From Blautia sp. (GTDB lineage Bacteria; Bacillota; Clostridia; Lachnospirales; Lachnospiraceae): a DNA stretch of 48,360 nt. This document shows positions 1 to 9,124 of this stretch, in pieces (within the stretch, counting starts at the first letter, position 1; each line of letters opens with the position of its first letter). The stretch lies in the NCBI GenBank assembly GCA_023663685.1, contig JAMPHB010000009.1:1-48360 (forward strand). Reading direction: 5' to 3'. The notes under the pieces are model-generated. The model ran no database searches. It was given only the letters and a program-made list of their open reading frames with translations, and had not been told where the DNA came from. Both the position numbers and the translations under genes were made by a program.

Positions 1-1
1 A

Positions 2-54
2 TAGAATGGCGGAGCAGCATAATCAGTTCTCAGAAAAAATGGGGAAAGTCAAAA
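2..54. repeat. Left copy of 53-bp terminal inverted repeat
   Basis: Positions 2-54 are the exact reverse complement of 48308-48360. Identity ends sharply after GTCAAAA at position 54. No convincing coding frame runs through it. It may be the edge of a multicopy element at which assembly stopped, or a genuine inverted repeat. The sequence alone cannot decide. Confidence 0.9.
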
Positions 55-73
55 TGCGCAATAGCATTTATTT

Positions 74-102
74 TTGACAATGCCTGTACATACGCATATA
101 AT
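74..102 (+). promoter_or_regulatory. Sigma-A promoter of the MATE gene
   Basis: Perfect -35 TTGACA (74-79), 17-bp spacer and perfect -10 TATAAT (97-102). It starts 20 bp inside the left terminal repeat and ends 29 bp before the MATE start codon. Confidence 0.85.
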
Positions 103-131
103 AATAGAATCAAAATCAAAGGAGAAAAGTT

Positions 132-1493
132 ATGAATAAAATTTCAAAGGCCTCACAGGTGGATTTGCTGCATGGGCCGATTTTCGGGCCAATGGTTCGC
201 TTTGCAATTCCCCTTTTTCTATCCAGTATCTTCCAGCAACTCTACAATACGGTGGATACGGTGATTGTAGGGCATACGCTGGGCGAAGCCTCGCTTGCAG
301 CCATGGGTGCGGCTACGCCGGTATATGACCTGCTGATTGGCTTTGCCTTTGGCATCGGGGGAGGTCTGTCCATTGTGACAGCCAGAAGCTACGGTTCTAA
401 AGATGAGAACCTGCTGAAACGCTCGGTGGCTTCCTCCCTTGTGATTGCCGCGGTGATCACCGTAGTTCTCACACTGCTGACAAGAGTGATTTTAATGCCA
501 TTTTTAAGGCTTTTGAATACTCCGCCTGAGATTATTGATGAAGCGCACCGCTATGTTTCTGCCATTACCCTTTTTATGGGTGTTATGTTTGCTTATAATC
601 TGTGCTCCGGAATGCTGCGGGCGATTGGAAACAGTGTTATGCCGCTGGTGTTTCTGGTGGTTTCTTCGGTCTCCAATATAGGACTGGATATACTGTTTAT
701 CCGTCATATGGGCATGGGGGTTGTGGGCGCAGCCATTGCGACCGTAATTGCGCAGGGAATCTCTGTAGTGCTCTGTCTGATTTACATAATAAAATCCGCC
801 AGATTGTTAATACCAAAGAAGGAGTATTTTGCCATAGATGTAAACTTATATAAGGAAATGACGGAGCAGGGTCTGTCCATGGCACTTATGCACTGTCTGG
901 TTTCTGCCGGGAGCGCTATTCTACAGTCGGGAATCAATAATCTGGGCTACCTCGTGATTGCAGGTCATACTGCGGCAAGAAAACTGTATCAGTTTGGCAT
1001 GATGCTCTTTAGTGCCATGGTACAGACGGTAAGTACCTTTGTATCCCAGAACCGCGGCGCCAATCAGGTGGGACGTATCCGCAGGGCAATGAAGTGCGCT
1101 TATCTGTATAATGCCTGCGCCACGCTTGTCATTACCGTTTTTCTGTGGCTGTTTGCACCGTACATGGTACATCTGATTTCCGGGTCTGCGGAAGCGGTGG
1201 TTCTGGAAAATGGTGCAATGTATCTGCGGGTTGTCGCGCCATTCTATTTTATACTGGGGCTGGTAAACTGCACCAGAAATGCCCTGCAGGCGATCGGACA
1301 GAAAGTCCTGCCCGTGTTTTCCAGCATTATAGAGCTCATTGGAAAAATTGTATTTGTGATTGTGTTTATTCCCAAATATGCGTACACGGCCGTGATTTTC
1401 TGCGAGCCTGTCATCTGGTGCCTGATGTCCGTGGAGCTGATGATAGCATTCTGGAATAATCCGTATATTAAGGCGGGCAAAGAAAAATCTTGA
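132..1493 (+). CDS. MATE family multidrug/toxin efflux transporter
   Basis: Integral membrane antiporter of the MATE family, expected to export cationic compounds using a Na+ or H+ gradient. The 453-residue length is typical. About twelve hydrophobic segments are visible. The N-terminal half has the family pattern FAIPLFLSSIFQQLYNTVDT followed by VGHTLGEASLAAMGAATP. The start is supported by AGGAG eight bases upstream and by a perfect consensus promoter. The substrate cannot be read from sequence. It is the first gene of the window, and the next gene has its own candidate promoter overlapping this stop codon. Confidence 0.93.
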   Translation: MNKISKASQVDLLHGPIFGPMVRFAIPLFLSSIFQQLYNTVDTVIVGHTLGEASLAAMGAATPVYDLLIGFAFGIGGGLSIVTARSYGSKDENLLKRSVASSLVIAAVITVVLTLLTRVILMPFLRLLNTPPEIIDEAHRYVSAITLFMGVMFAYNLCSGMLRAIGNSVMPLVFLVVSSVSNIGLDILFIRHMGMGVVGAAIATVIAQGISVVLCLIYIIKSARLLIPKKEYFAIDVNLYKEMTEQGLSMALMHCLVSAGSAILQSGINNLGYLVIAGHTAARKLYQFGMMLFSAMVQTVSTFVSQNRGANQVGRIRRAMKCAYLYNACATLVITVFLWLFAPYMVHLISGSAEAVVLENGAMYLRVVAPFYFILGLVNCTRNALQAIGQKVLPVFSSIIELIGKIVFVIVFIPKYAYTAVIFCEPVIWCLMSVELMIAFWNNPYIKAGKEKS

Positions 1494-1518
1494 TTGCGTT
1501 TGAGCGCTATGGTAGAAT
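1490..1518 (+). promoter_or_regulatory. Candidate promoter of the beta-helix gene
   Basis: TTGATT (1490-1495), 17-bp spacer, TAGAAT (1513-1518). It overlaps the MATE stop codon, so the beta-helix gene may be transcribed independently. Confidence 0.5.
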
Positions 1519-1576
1519 TTTGACGAAACGCATGTGCAAAGCATATGCAGAGGGAAACTTTAGGGAGGATAGTGAG

Positions 1577-3289
1577 ATGAATGTTTGGAAAAAAATAGGA
1601 GCTTTGCTGGTAAGCCTGTGCCTGATTTTGGGGGCTGCTCCGGTGGAAAATGCGGGGGCGCAGACTATTTTGAAAGCGGAGGCCTCTTTGTATGACCAGC
1701 TGCAGGAAGGTAGTGTCTCCGGGGGATACTATATTATGAAAGTCAGCCGGGCGGAGGCACAGCAGCGCGGCGATTATCAGGCGTTGAAGAGAGCACTGTT
1801 AAATGCAAAGGAGAAGGCGACAAAGGAACTTCCGGTGAAGGTGGTTGTGGAGCCGGGGACATATGTCATAGAGCACGGCTTAAATATTTACAGTAATACT
1901 TATCTCTATGTACACGATGTGGTGATAAAGCAGAAGGCGGGCATCGAAGCGAATCTGATCAAGTGCGGGGACGCTGAGGATACGGCGCAGGGATATTACC
2001 ATTCCAATATCGTCATTGACGGCGGCGTCTGGGACGAGAACGGGAACAGTAATACGGCGATAAAGTTCGCCCATGCAAAAAATATTAAATGGACGAACAT
2101 GATGGTTCAGAACTGTAAGGACAGCCATCTGGCAGAGGTTGCGGCGATAGATGGTTTTACGGTTGACTCCTGCGTGTTTCAGGATCAGGTCTTAGATGTA
2201 AATACGACAAGCTCGAATGCGGCCGGGACTAAGACCTATGAGGCAATTCAGCTTGATATTCTGGTCAAAGGCCATTTCAACGGATACAAGGCAGAGGCAC
2301 TGCAAATGAAAAATGTCTCCATCACCGGGTGTACATTTAAGGATCTGCCGCGGGGCGTTGGAAGCCATACGAGCATACTGAACTGTCCGGTGGAAAATAT
2401 TGAGATCAGCAACAATACATTTACGAATATGAAGAGCCGGGCAATCCAGATTCTCAACTGTGTGGGCTGCACGATTGCCAATAATAAGATTACGAATACA
2501 CCGCAGGGAATTATGGTTCTTTCCTACTCTGAGCAGGGTCTGTATCTTCCGTCCACACTCGCGGAGCAGGGAGGGGTTGCGACACAATTGTCCTCAGATT
2601 ATCAGAAGCCGGTCGCAAATGCGAAGATTGTCATCAAGAATAATGATATTCAAATCGCCGGAAAGGACCCATACGCGAAGTGGGAAAAATCGGGTATATA
2701 TGTTGGCGGCCTGGAGCTGGATAAGGATTTAAAGAGCGGCGCAGAGGTAATCCCTGCAGGAAACTATTATCTGAGCGGAGTCAAAATTTCGGGCAACACC
2801 ATATCCGGGAAAATGGTAGGCATTCGGGTAAAGGATGCAAAAAAAGCCTCGATAGAAAATAATACTATAAAAAATTCGGCGGATACGAAAAACAAGGAAT
2901 ATGGAATCGACGTGCGGGAAAAAGCGTCTGTAGACAGTGTCAAGGGAAATAAAGTATCCAGAAGCCTGATTGGAATCCATGTGGTTGAAAATGCTTCGGT
3001 CAATTCTATGACCGGCAATAAGGTTACGGATTCAAAGAAGCACGGTATTTTTGTGGAGCAGAACAGCACGGTCAAAAAAATCAGTAAGAATACTATCAAT
3101 AAGACGGCTGTAAATGGAATCTTCTTCTTATCAAACGGTTCGGTCTCAAAGGCGGCGGTGATTACCGGAAATACGATTAAGAATTCCGGCAAATATGGAA
3201 TCGGAATCGAAAACAGCAAGGTGAAGAAGGTCTCCGGCAATAAGATTTCCAGTGCAAAACAGCGCGATGTAAATATACTGAACAAATAA
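1577..3289 (+). CDS. Secreted right-handed parallel beta-helix repeat protein
   Basis: Start chosen at ATG 1577 because GGGAGG lies just upstream and an N-terminal signal peptide follows directly (KK, then a hydrophobic run ending near AQT). The longer frame from 1490 would bury the signal. The 570-residue protein opens with a region resembling pectate-lyase-superfamily N-termini (VVVEPGTYVIEHGLNIYSNT). It continues with many imperfect repeats of about 22 residues of the type I.NNTI.n...gI.v, for example around ISGNTISGKMVGIRVKDAKK, as in parallel beta-helix (PbH1/NosD-like) proteins. Such proteins bind or cleave polysaccharides, but no catalytic signature was recognised. The substrate is unknown. 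Confidence 0.85.
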   Translation: MNVWKKIGALLVSLCLILGAAPVENAGAQTILKAEASLYDQLQEGSVSGGYYIMKVSRAEAQQRGDYQALKRALLNAKEKATKELPVKVVVEPGTYVIEHGLNIYSNTYLYVHDVVIKQKAGIEANLIKCGDAEDTAQGYYHSNIVIDGGVWDENGNSNTAIKFAHAKNIKWTNMMVQNCKDSHLAEVAAIDGFTVDSCVFQDQVLDVNTTSSNAAGTKTYEAIQLDILVKGHFNGYKAEALQMKNVSITGCTFKDLPRGVGSHTSILNCPVENIEISNNTFTNMKSRAIQILNCVGCTIANNKITNTPQGIMVLSYSEQGLYLPSTLAEQGGVATQLSSDYQKPVANAKIVIKNNDIQIAGKDPYAKWEKSGIYVGGLELDKDLKSGAEVIPAGNYYLSGVKISGNTISGKMVGIRVKDAKKASIENNTIKNSADTKNKEYGIDVREKASVDSVKGNKVSRSLIGIHVVENASVNSMTGNKVTDSKKHGIFVEQNSTVKKISKNTINKTAVNGIFFLSNGSVSKAAVITGNTIKNSGKYGIGIENSKVKKVSGNKISSAKQRDVNILNK

Positions 3290-3378
3290 AGTCTCTGCTG
3301 TCTGCATATGAAAAAAGATTATTTATACTTTTTAGAAAGAATTTAACATAATGTCATAATGTGTTCACAATTTGCTGT

Positions 3379-3516
3379 TATAGTAGAGATATCAAAAGGA
3401 GCTGTGGTGTTTCAATATGTGTTGGGGTGCTGTCAGTTCCGACAAAAAATAATTCGCGTGAGCGGTTTCTTATAAATCTACCTACTTAGTCAGTGGCCTA
3501 TGGCCACTGATTTTTT
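3379..3516 (+). ncRNA. Possible small RNA or leader, about 125 nt, of unknown class
   Basis: The 344-bp gap between the beta-helix gene and the GH13 gene contains a -10-like TATAGT (3379-3384) with a poor -35, then about 105 nt without a convincing gene, then a strong terminator. The terminator sits before the GH13 promoter, so this unit would be transcribed separately. Possible micro-ORFs are ATG 3417, encoding an 11-residue peptide that begins MCWGAVS, or a GTG frame following GGAG. Neither is well placed. No match to 6S, SRP, tmRNA or RNase P features was seen. Confidence 0.35.
3490..3516 (+). terminator. Rho-independent terminator
   Basis: Perfect 9-bp stem TCAGTGGCC/GGCCACTGA with a 3-nt loop (TAT), followed by TTTTTT. 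It would end the beta-helix transcript or the small transcript starting near 3390. Confidence 0.85.
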
Positions 3517-3561
3517 ATGGACGCAAAACGGCACATATAAAATCACAGAAAACAAAATTAC

Positions 3562-3590
3562 TTGACAAATTAAAGCCGTTGTCCCATTAT
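3562..3590 (+). promoter_or_regulatory. Candidate promoter of the GH13 gene
   Basis: Perfect TTGACA (3562-3567), 17-bp spacer and CATTAT (3585-3590), 44 bp before the chosen start codon and downstream of the terminator. Confidence 0.6.
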
Positions 3591-3633
3591 GGAATGAAAA
3601 GATGATGCCGGTTTGTTTGAGAGGAGAAGGAAT

Positions 3634-4944
3634 ATGTGGGCAGATTACAGTGTGTTTTATCAGATTTATCCGTTGGGCTTATGTGGAGCGCCCTATGAGA
3701 ATGACGGGATCAGCGAGCCAAGAATTTTAAAGGTGCTGGACTGGATTGGACATATAGAAAGGCTGGGAGCGGACGCGGTCTATTTTTCCCCGGTGTTTGA
3801 GTCCGATACTCACGGCTATAATACGAGGGATTTTAAGAAGATTGACTGCAGGCTTGGTAGCAATGAGGACTTTGCAAAGGTATGCGGGGCACTCCATGCG
3901 GCGGGAATGAAGGTCGTGCTGGACGGTGTGTTTAACCATGTGGGCAGAGGCTTTTGGGCGTTTCAGGATGTGCTGCAGAACCGGGAGAATTCCAGATACC
4001 GCGACTGGTTCCATATTGATTTTTCCGGTAATTCGAATGATAACGACGGCCTCTGGTATGAGGGCTGGGAGGGAAATTACGATCTGGTGAGGCTGAACCT
4101 CCAGAATGAGGAGGTCATTGCGCATATTCTGGATGCGGTAAAATACTGGGTCGAGGCCTTCGACATTGACGGGCTGCGTCTGGACGTGGCATACTGTCTG
4201 GATAAGGAGTTCTTAAAGAGGCTGCGCCGGTTTACAGATACGCTGAAAGAGGACTTTTTCTTAGTCGGCGAGGTGACGGGCGGCGATTACAGAGAGTGGG
4301 CGAACGACGAGATGTGTCACTCCGTCACTAACTATGAATGTTACAATGTATTGCGCTCCGGTTTTAATAACCGGGATTTGTGCGAGGTCTGCAATATGCT
4401 GGAAAAGCAGTTCGGCGTGGAGGAATGGACGCAGTATAAGGGTCTGCATCTATTGAGCTTTGTGGATAATCACGACGTGAGCCGCATTGCAAGCTGCCTG
4501 GCAGATGAGAGCCTGCTGCCGCTTATTTATGCCATGATGTTCGGAATGCCGGGAATCCCCTGCGTATATTATGGAAGCGAGTGGGGCGCAAAGGGGGACA
4601 AGGACGAAGGAGATCCCGCATTGCGCGCAGGCTTTGACGCGCCGGAATTTGGTGATCTGGCAGAGTGGATTGCAAAGCTTGCCCGCGCAAAAAAGAACAG
4701 CAGGGCATTGAATGAGGGAAGCTACCGCCATATTCTGCTGACCAGCCAACAGTGCATTTTTGAGCGGGCGTGCAGCACAGAGAGGGTGCTGGTCGCCATC
4801 AACCTGTCGGACGAGCCCTATACGGCGCATTTTGATGCGGGCTGCGGCATGGCGGATGAGCTTCTGAGCGGGAAGCCTCACGATTTTGGCGGGGGAAGCC
4901 TGCTTGCGCCGCGTTCTGCGGTTTATTGGAAGATGGAAAAATAA
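3634..4944 (+). CDS. Alpha-amylase family (GH13) glycoside hydrolase
   Basis: A 436-residue cytoplasmic GH13 enzyme without signal peptide, probably acting on maltodextrins or other alpha-glucosides. The four conserved regions are present: VFNHVG (region I), GLRLDVA with the nucleophile Asp (region II), GEVTGG with the acid/base Glu (region III), and FVDNHD with the transition-state Asp (region IV). ATG 3634 is chosen over an upstream TTG at 3613 because AGGAGAAGG lies five bases before it. The short length and the N-terminus beginning directly with VFYQIYPLG suggest the barrel with a small C-terminal beta domain and no carbohydrate-binding module. Exact specificity is not readable. Confidence 0.9.
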   Translation: MWADYSVFYQIYPLGLCGAPYENDGISEPRILKVLDWIGHIERLGADAVYFSPVFESDTHGYNTRDFKKIDCRLGSNEDFAKVCGALHAAGMKVVLDGVFNHVGRGFWAFQDVLQNRENSRYRDWFHIDFSGNSNDNDGLWYEGWEGNYDLVRLNLQNEEVIAHILDAVKYWVEAFDIDGLRLDVAYCLDKEFLKRLRRFTDTLKEDFFLVGEVTGGDYREWANDEMCHSVTNYECYNVLRSGFNNRDLCEVCNMLEKQFGVEEWTQYKGLHLLSFVDNHDVSRIASCLADESLLPLIYAMMFGMPGIPCVYYGSEWGAKGDKDEGDPALRAGFDAPEFGDLAEWIAKLARAKKNSRALNEGSYRHILLTSQQCIFERACSTERVLVAINLSDEPYTAHFDAGCGMADELLSGKPHDFGGGSLLAPRSAVYWKMEK

Positions 4945-5019
4945 ATTCAAATTAAATGCATCAAAAACCTCTTTTTAAGACACTGTATAAGCAGAAGGGC
5001 TTGAAAGGAGGTTTTTTGT

Positions 5020-6342
5020 ATGAGGAGGAGAGAGTTACGCGTGTCGGCGGCGCTGCTGTCGGTGTTGCTATTGGCGGGCTGCGGGAAAAGCGCCAGCCTG
5101 ACGGCGGAACTGACGCCCCGGAGGACAGTGGATGCGCAGAGCCGGGACAACGGGCAGCAGGAGACGCAGAGTCAGGACAACGGGAAGGAGGAGACGGTGA
5201 AGGAGCAGAGTCAGGGCAGCAGGCAGCAGGAGGCGGCGAAGGCAGCGGTGATGGATTTTTCCGTGGAACTGTTGCGAAGCTGCGGGGAGGATGAAAATAT
5301 CCTGCTGTCCCCGGTATCGGTGCTGTGTGCGCTGGGAATGGCGGAGAGCGGCGCGCGGGGCGCGACGCGGGAACAGATGGAGAGCGTATTTGGCGTGGAG
5401 GAGGAGAGCATGAACCAGTTCCTCGGGAGCTATATCAGAGAGCTTCCCTCCGGGAAAAATTATAAGCTGCACATAGCGGATTCCATCTGGCTGAATGAGT
5501 CAAAGGAAATGAAAATGGAGGAGGATTTTCTGCAGACGAACGTGGACAATTATGATGCAGAAATCTATATGCTTCCCTTTGACAATAAGGCAAAGGAACA
5601 GGTGAACGGCTGGGTCATGGAGAATACCGATAAAATGATTCCGGAGCTTTTGAGTGAAATGAATCCGAATGCGGCGGCATATTTAATCAATGCGGTGGCA
5701 TTTGACGCGAAGTGGCAGGAACCCTACAGGAAGGATCAGATAAGTCAGGGAATTTTTACTACGGAGGACGGCCGCGAGCAGAACGTGAAGGTTATGTACG
5801 GCGAGGAGTTCCATTATCTCGAGGGGGACAATGAGACCGGATTTGCAAAGTACTATGAAGGCAGGGGGGAAGATAAGAGCTACGCCTTTGTCGCCCTGCT
5901 TCCCGAAGAGGGGCTGTCCATGGAGGATTATCTGGGTACGCTGACGGGTGAGGAGCTGAGCGGACTGTTGGAAAATGAGAGCCCGGACGCGGTTTTGACC
6001 ATGCTGCCTAAATTTCAGACAGAGTACGGCAGAGAGCTGGGCGGGGATCTTGCGGACATGGGCATGAGCGACGCCTTTGACGCAGAGCTGGCAGATTTTA
6101 CGGGCATGGGAACCTGCGCGGACGGAAACCTTTATATTTCAAAAGTCATTCACAAGACCTGTATGGCGGTGGACGAGGCGGGCACGAGAGCCGGAGCTGC
6201 GACTGCGGTGGAGTATGAGTGTGGAGCTGCGATGATGGTAAAGGAGGTATATCTGAACCGTCCTTTTGTGTACATGATTGTGGATTGCGAGAATCATATA
6301 CCGCTGTTTCTCGGCGTTATGCAGGATATGGAAAGTAAGTGA
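5020..6342 (+). CDS. Lipoprotein serpin (serine protease inhibitor family)
   Basis: A 440-residue serpin with a lipoprotein signal: the lipobox LLLAGC puts the acylated Cys at residue 21. A Gln/Glu/Ser-rich linker with near-repeats (about residues 40-70) precedes the serpin fold (about 75-438). The hinge of the reactive-centre loop, DEAGTRAGAATAV, keeps the small residues needed for loop insertion, so an inhibitory serpin is likely. The C-terminal signature NRPFVYMI followed by PLFLGVM is intact. By hinge spacing the scissile bond falls near the Cys-Gly-Ala stretch, but P1 cannot be fixed. AAAGGAGG precedes the start. The next gene, a sigma factor, begins 27 bp after the stop, so co-transcription is likely. 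Confidence 0.9.
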   Translation: MRRRELRVSAALLSVLLLAGCGKSASLTAELTPRRTVDAQSRDNGQQETQSQDNGKEETVKEQSQGSRQQEAAKAAVMDFSVELLRSCGEDENILLSPVSVLCALGMAESGARGATREQMESVFGVEEESMNQFLGSYIRELPSGKNYKLHIADSIWLNESKEMKMEEDFLQTNVDNYDAEIYMLPFDNKAKEQVNGWVMENTDKMIPELLSEMNPNAAAYLINAVAFDAKWQEPYRKDQISQGIFTTEDGREQNVKVMYGEEFHYLEGDNETGFAKYYEGRGEDKSYAFVALLPEEGLSMEDYLGTLTGEELSGLLENESPDAVLTMLPKFQTEYGRELGGDLADMGMSDAFDAELADFTGMGTCADGNLYISKVIHKTCMAVDEAGTRAGAATAVEYECGAAMMVKEVYLNRPFVYMIVDCENHIPLFLGVMQDMESK

Positions 6343-6369
6343 GACTGATAAAGGATTACGGGGAAATCT

Positions 6370-6897
6370 ATGGAAGAACGGTTATTGGTAAAAAGGGCAA
6401 AGAGGGGCGATGTGGAGGCCTTCGGCGAACTGTACGCGCAGGTATATAAAAAGCTGTATGCCTATGCGCTGTATACATTAAAAAGGCCGGCGGACGCAGA
6501 GGACGCCGTCAGTGAGGCGGTGGCGGACGCTTTTGCCACAATTGGGCAGCTGAAAAAGGAGGAGTCCTTTGCAGGCTGGATGTACCGGATTGTGGCAAAT
6601 AAATGTAATCAGCGAATGCGGGAGTACTATCGTCAGGGCGGAGAGCTCACGGAGGATCTGATGGAAGCGGAGGGGCCGCCGAAGGACTGCTGGAGCGACG
6701 AGAGGGAGGAGTCCCTGCAGGTGCGGCAGGCATTTTTTCAGCTGCCGGAGGAGGACAGGCGGATCGTGGGTCTGCATGTGTTTTTTGGCTACCGCACAAG
6801 GGAAATCGCGGAGGCGCTGGGCATGAATGAGAACACGGTGCGTTCCCGGGAGAGCCGCGCGCTAAAACGGATGAGCTGTCAGCTTTTGAGTAGTTAA
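6370..6897 (+). CDS. RNA polymerase sigma factor, sigma-70/ECF-like
   Basis: A 175-residue protein with sigma region 2 (about 20-75, containing DAEDAVSEA and FAGWMYRIVANKC) and region 4 (about 115-170, helix-turn-helix REIAEALGMNENTVRSRESR). Regions 1 and 3 are absent, as in ECF sigma factors. It is followed after a few bases by a membrane-anchored beta-propeller protein, the usual place for an anti-sigma factor. GGGGAAA before the ATG is a modest ribosome binding site. The target regulon is unknown; the serpin upstream is a plausible member. Confidence 0.9.
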   Translation: MEERLLVKRAKRGDVEAFGELYAQVYKKLYAYALYTLKRPADAEDAVSEAVADAFATIGQLKKEESFAGWMYRIVANKCNQRMREYYRQGGELTEDLMEAEGPPKDCWSDEREESLQVRQAFFQLPEEDRRIVGLHVFFGYRTREIAEALGMNENTVRSRESRALKRMSCQLLSS

Positions 6898-6915
6898 TAG
6901 ATGGGGGAACGAATT

Positions 6916-9096
6916 ATGGAAGAACAGAACAGGAAAGAGATGGAGAGACTTATGAAGCAGATTGAGGAGTCGTCGGAAGATATCCGTATCCCGGAGTCTC
7001 TGGAGCCGGAGCGGGTGAAGGAGCAGCTGCGCGGAAAAAAGCAGGAGCGCAGGACATTTTCCGTGCGCCATCTGGCGGAGGCGGCCGCCGTTATCGTCCT
7101 TGTCGCAGCGATGGGAGGGGCGGGGATCTACGGAAAAATCAGGCAGGGCGATGCAGACAGCAGCATGAGCGGCGGAGCAGAGGCCGGCGTGGAGCCGGAG
7201 GAGGCGTTGGCCGGTGGAGCGGATGCAGGCCTTGGAGCAGATGCGGGTGAGGCGGAGCCTGTGAAGCTTCCCAAGAAAGCGGCTGTGGGAAGCTACCGGC
7301 TGGCGTCGGACTATGAGGAGGTCTATGCGGCCATAGAAAACAGCGCAGGCGGATATGTGTGGGACTACGACGACACGGTATTTAACACGACAGACGGTGT
7401 AGCGGAGGACGGCGCAGAATATGCGGCAACGTCCGTGCAGGAAAACCAAAAGGAAGTCGAGGAGATTGCGGACGCAAGGTCAGAGATGGACGTGCAGGAT
7501 GGAGATTTCTCCAAAACCAACACGCAGGTCGAGGGCGTGGATGAGAGCGATTTTATAAAAAATGATGGCAGCTATCTTTATGTGCAGACGGGTGAAAAGG
7601 TCAGCCTTGTAGACATTCGCGGCGATAAGATGAAGACTGTGGCGGAGATAGAGCCGAAACTGGATACGGGAGCAGACATCTGCGAGATGTATGTCGATGG
7701 GGACAGACTGTATCTGATTGTGCAGAAAAGGGAGAGTAATCTGGAGACGGATGCGGCATCCTCCGGCGCAGAGGACGTATGGAGCAGCGATAAGGCAATG
7801 GCAGATGTTGAGGATGTGTACTATGTGAATGAAAATATGACGGTTGAGCTGCAGACCTATGATATTGCGGGGCGCAGCGGGGGTGCGCTTGTCGGGACGG
7901 TGAGCCAGGACGGCGGCTATTACGATTCCCGCAAGGTGGGAGATTATATTTATCTGTTTACCCGCGAGGATCTGTATTCCGATTACCGGATTTATGATGA
8001 CGGGGTAAAAACTAAAGACACTGGGCAGGGCGCGGCGATTCCGGTGATTGATGGAGAAAAGGCGGCGGCGGACTGTATTTATGTGCAGGATCAGGTGGCG
8101 GGCGAGCTGATTATTTCCTCGGTGGACGCGAAGAGCCCGGACAAAACAGTGGATTATATGGTGCTTATGAACAACTATGCACAGATTTACATGAGCACAG
8201 AGGCAATCTATCTGTACTCTGAGGATTATGAGTGGACGGAAGGGGACAGCGAGGGAAAAACCTATACGGACATCGCAAAGTTTTCCTATAAGGATGGCAT
8301 CTTAAATGGCGTGGGCGAGGCCTCAGTGAGGGGAGGAGTGATGGACACCTTCGCAATCTCGGAGGGGAACGGAGTTCTCAGGGTGCTGACGACGGAGTGG
8401 AGTGCAAACTCGGAGAACCGTCTGTATCTTCTGGACGAAAACCTAAAGGAGCTGGGCTTTCTCAGCCACATTGCGGAGGGCGAGGAGGTCTATGCGGCAC
8501 GCTACATTGGCAATACGGCGTATTTCATTACCTACCACAATACCGACCCGCTTTTTGCGGTGGATATCTCCGACCCGGCAAATCCGAAAATGCTGGGGCA
8601 GATAGAGATCAGCGGATTTTCCGATTATCTGCATCCCTACGGGAACGGCATGCTTCTGGGCATCGGCTACGAGACGGATCCTAAGACCAGTGAGCGGCTG
8701 GGCGTAAAGCTTGTCATGTTTGATATTTCTGACCCGGTGGATTTGAAGATACTGGATACAGTTACGGTGGACGGGACGTTCTGTGGCGCGGCGAGCTACT
8801 ACAAGAGCGCGCTGGCGGACGCCGGAAAGAATCTGATTGGCTTTTCAGTGACGGACTGGAGACAGGAAGGGACAGACAGAATACGCTATCTGCTCTACAC
8901 ATGGAAGGATGGTGAATTTGTAAAGCTTCTGAAAGCGAACATGGATGAGGAGAGCAGCTGGGATCAGTCTAAAACCCGGGGACTCTACGCGGGAAACCGT
9001 TTTTACCTCGTCAATCAAAATGACGGCGGCTATCTGCTCCGCTCCTACGATATGGAGGCAGGATATGAGCAGTTAGACGAGCTTGAAGTAAAATAA
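6916..9096 (+). CDS. Membrane-anchored beta-propeller protein, probable anti-sigma partner
   Basis: A 726-residue protein with a charged cytoplasmic N-terminus (about 50 residues), one transmembrane segment (AAAVIVLVAAMGGAGIY) and a large extracytoplasmic domain. The domain contains NTQVEGVDESDFIKNDG, the hallmark of the secreted beta-propeller family PF09826, followed by repeated propeller-like strands. ATG 6916 is preferred over ATG 6901 because GGGGGAA lies six bases before it; 6901 remains possible. The gene follows the sigma factor almost directly, and its cytoplasmic tail plus single membrane span matches anti-sigma topology. That role is inference. A ligand-sensing propeller that releases the sigma factor would be the simple model. 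Confidence 0.8.
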   Translation: MEEQNRKEMERLMKQIEESSEDIRIPESLEPERVKEQLRGKKQERRTFSVRHLAEAAAVIVLVAAMGGAGIYGKIRQGDADSSMSGGAEAGVEPEEALAGGADAGLGADAGEAEPVKLPKKAAVGSYRLASDYEEVYAAIENSAGGYVWDYDDTVFNTTDGVAEDGAEYAATSVQENQKEVEEIADARSEMDVQDGDFSKTNTQVEGVDESDFIKNDGSYLYVQTGEKVSLVDIRGDKMKTVAEIEPKLDTGADICEMYVDGDRLYLIVQKRESNLETDAASSGAEDVWSSDKAMADVEDVYYVNENMTVELQTYDIAGRSGGALVGTVSQDGGYYDSRKVGDYIYLFTREDLYSDYRIYDDGVKTKDTGQGAAIPVIDGEKAAADCIYVQDQVAGELIISSVDAKSPDKTVDYMVLMNNYAQIYMSTEAIYLYSEDYEWTEGDSEGKTYTDIAKFSYKDGILNGVGEASVRGGVMDTFAISEGNGVLRVLTTEWSANSENRLYLLDENLKELGFLSHIAEGEEVYAARYIGNTAYFITYHNTDPLFAVDISDPANPKMLGQIEISGFSDYLHPYGNGMLLGIGYETDPKTSERLGVKLVMFDISDPVDLKILDTVTVDGTFCGAASYYKSALADAGKNLIGFSVTDWRQEGTDRIRYLLYTWKDGEFVKLLKANMDEESSWDQSKTRGLYAGNRFYLVNQNDGGYLLRSYDMEAGYEQLDELEVK

Positions 9097-9124
9097 TCGT
9101 TACGAAAATTTTCTTAAAAAATGC

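Noticed and set aside
504-1544. Long open frames on the minus strand inside the MATE gene
   Set aside because: They lie wholly or mostly antisense to a clear family member, lack ribosome binding sites and encode implausible compositions.
3379-3516. Intergenic transcript as 6S, SRP RNA or tmRNA
   Set aside because: The conserved SRP loop, the 6S open bubble and the tmRNA tRNA-like ends are not visible.
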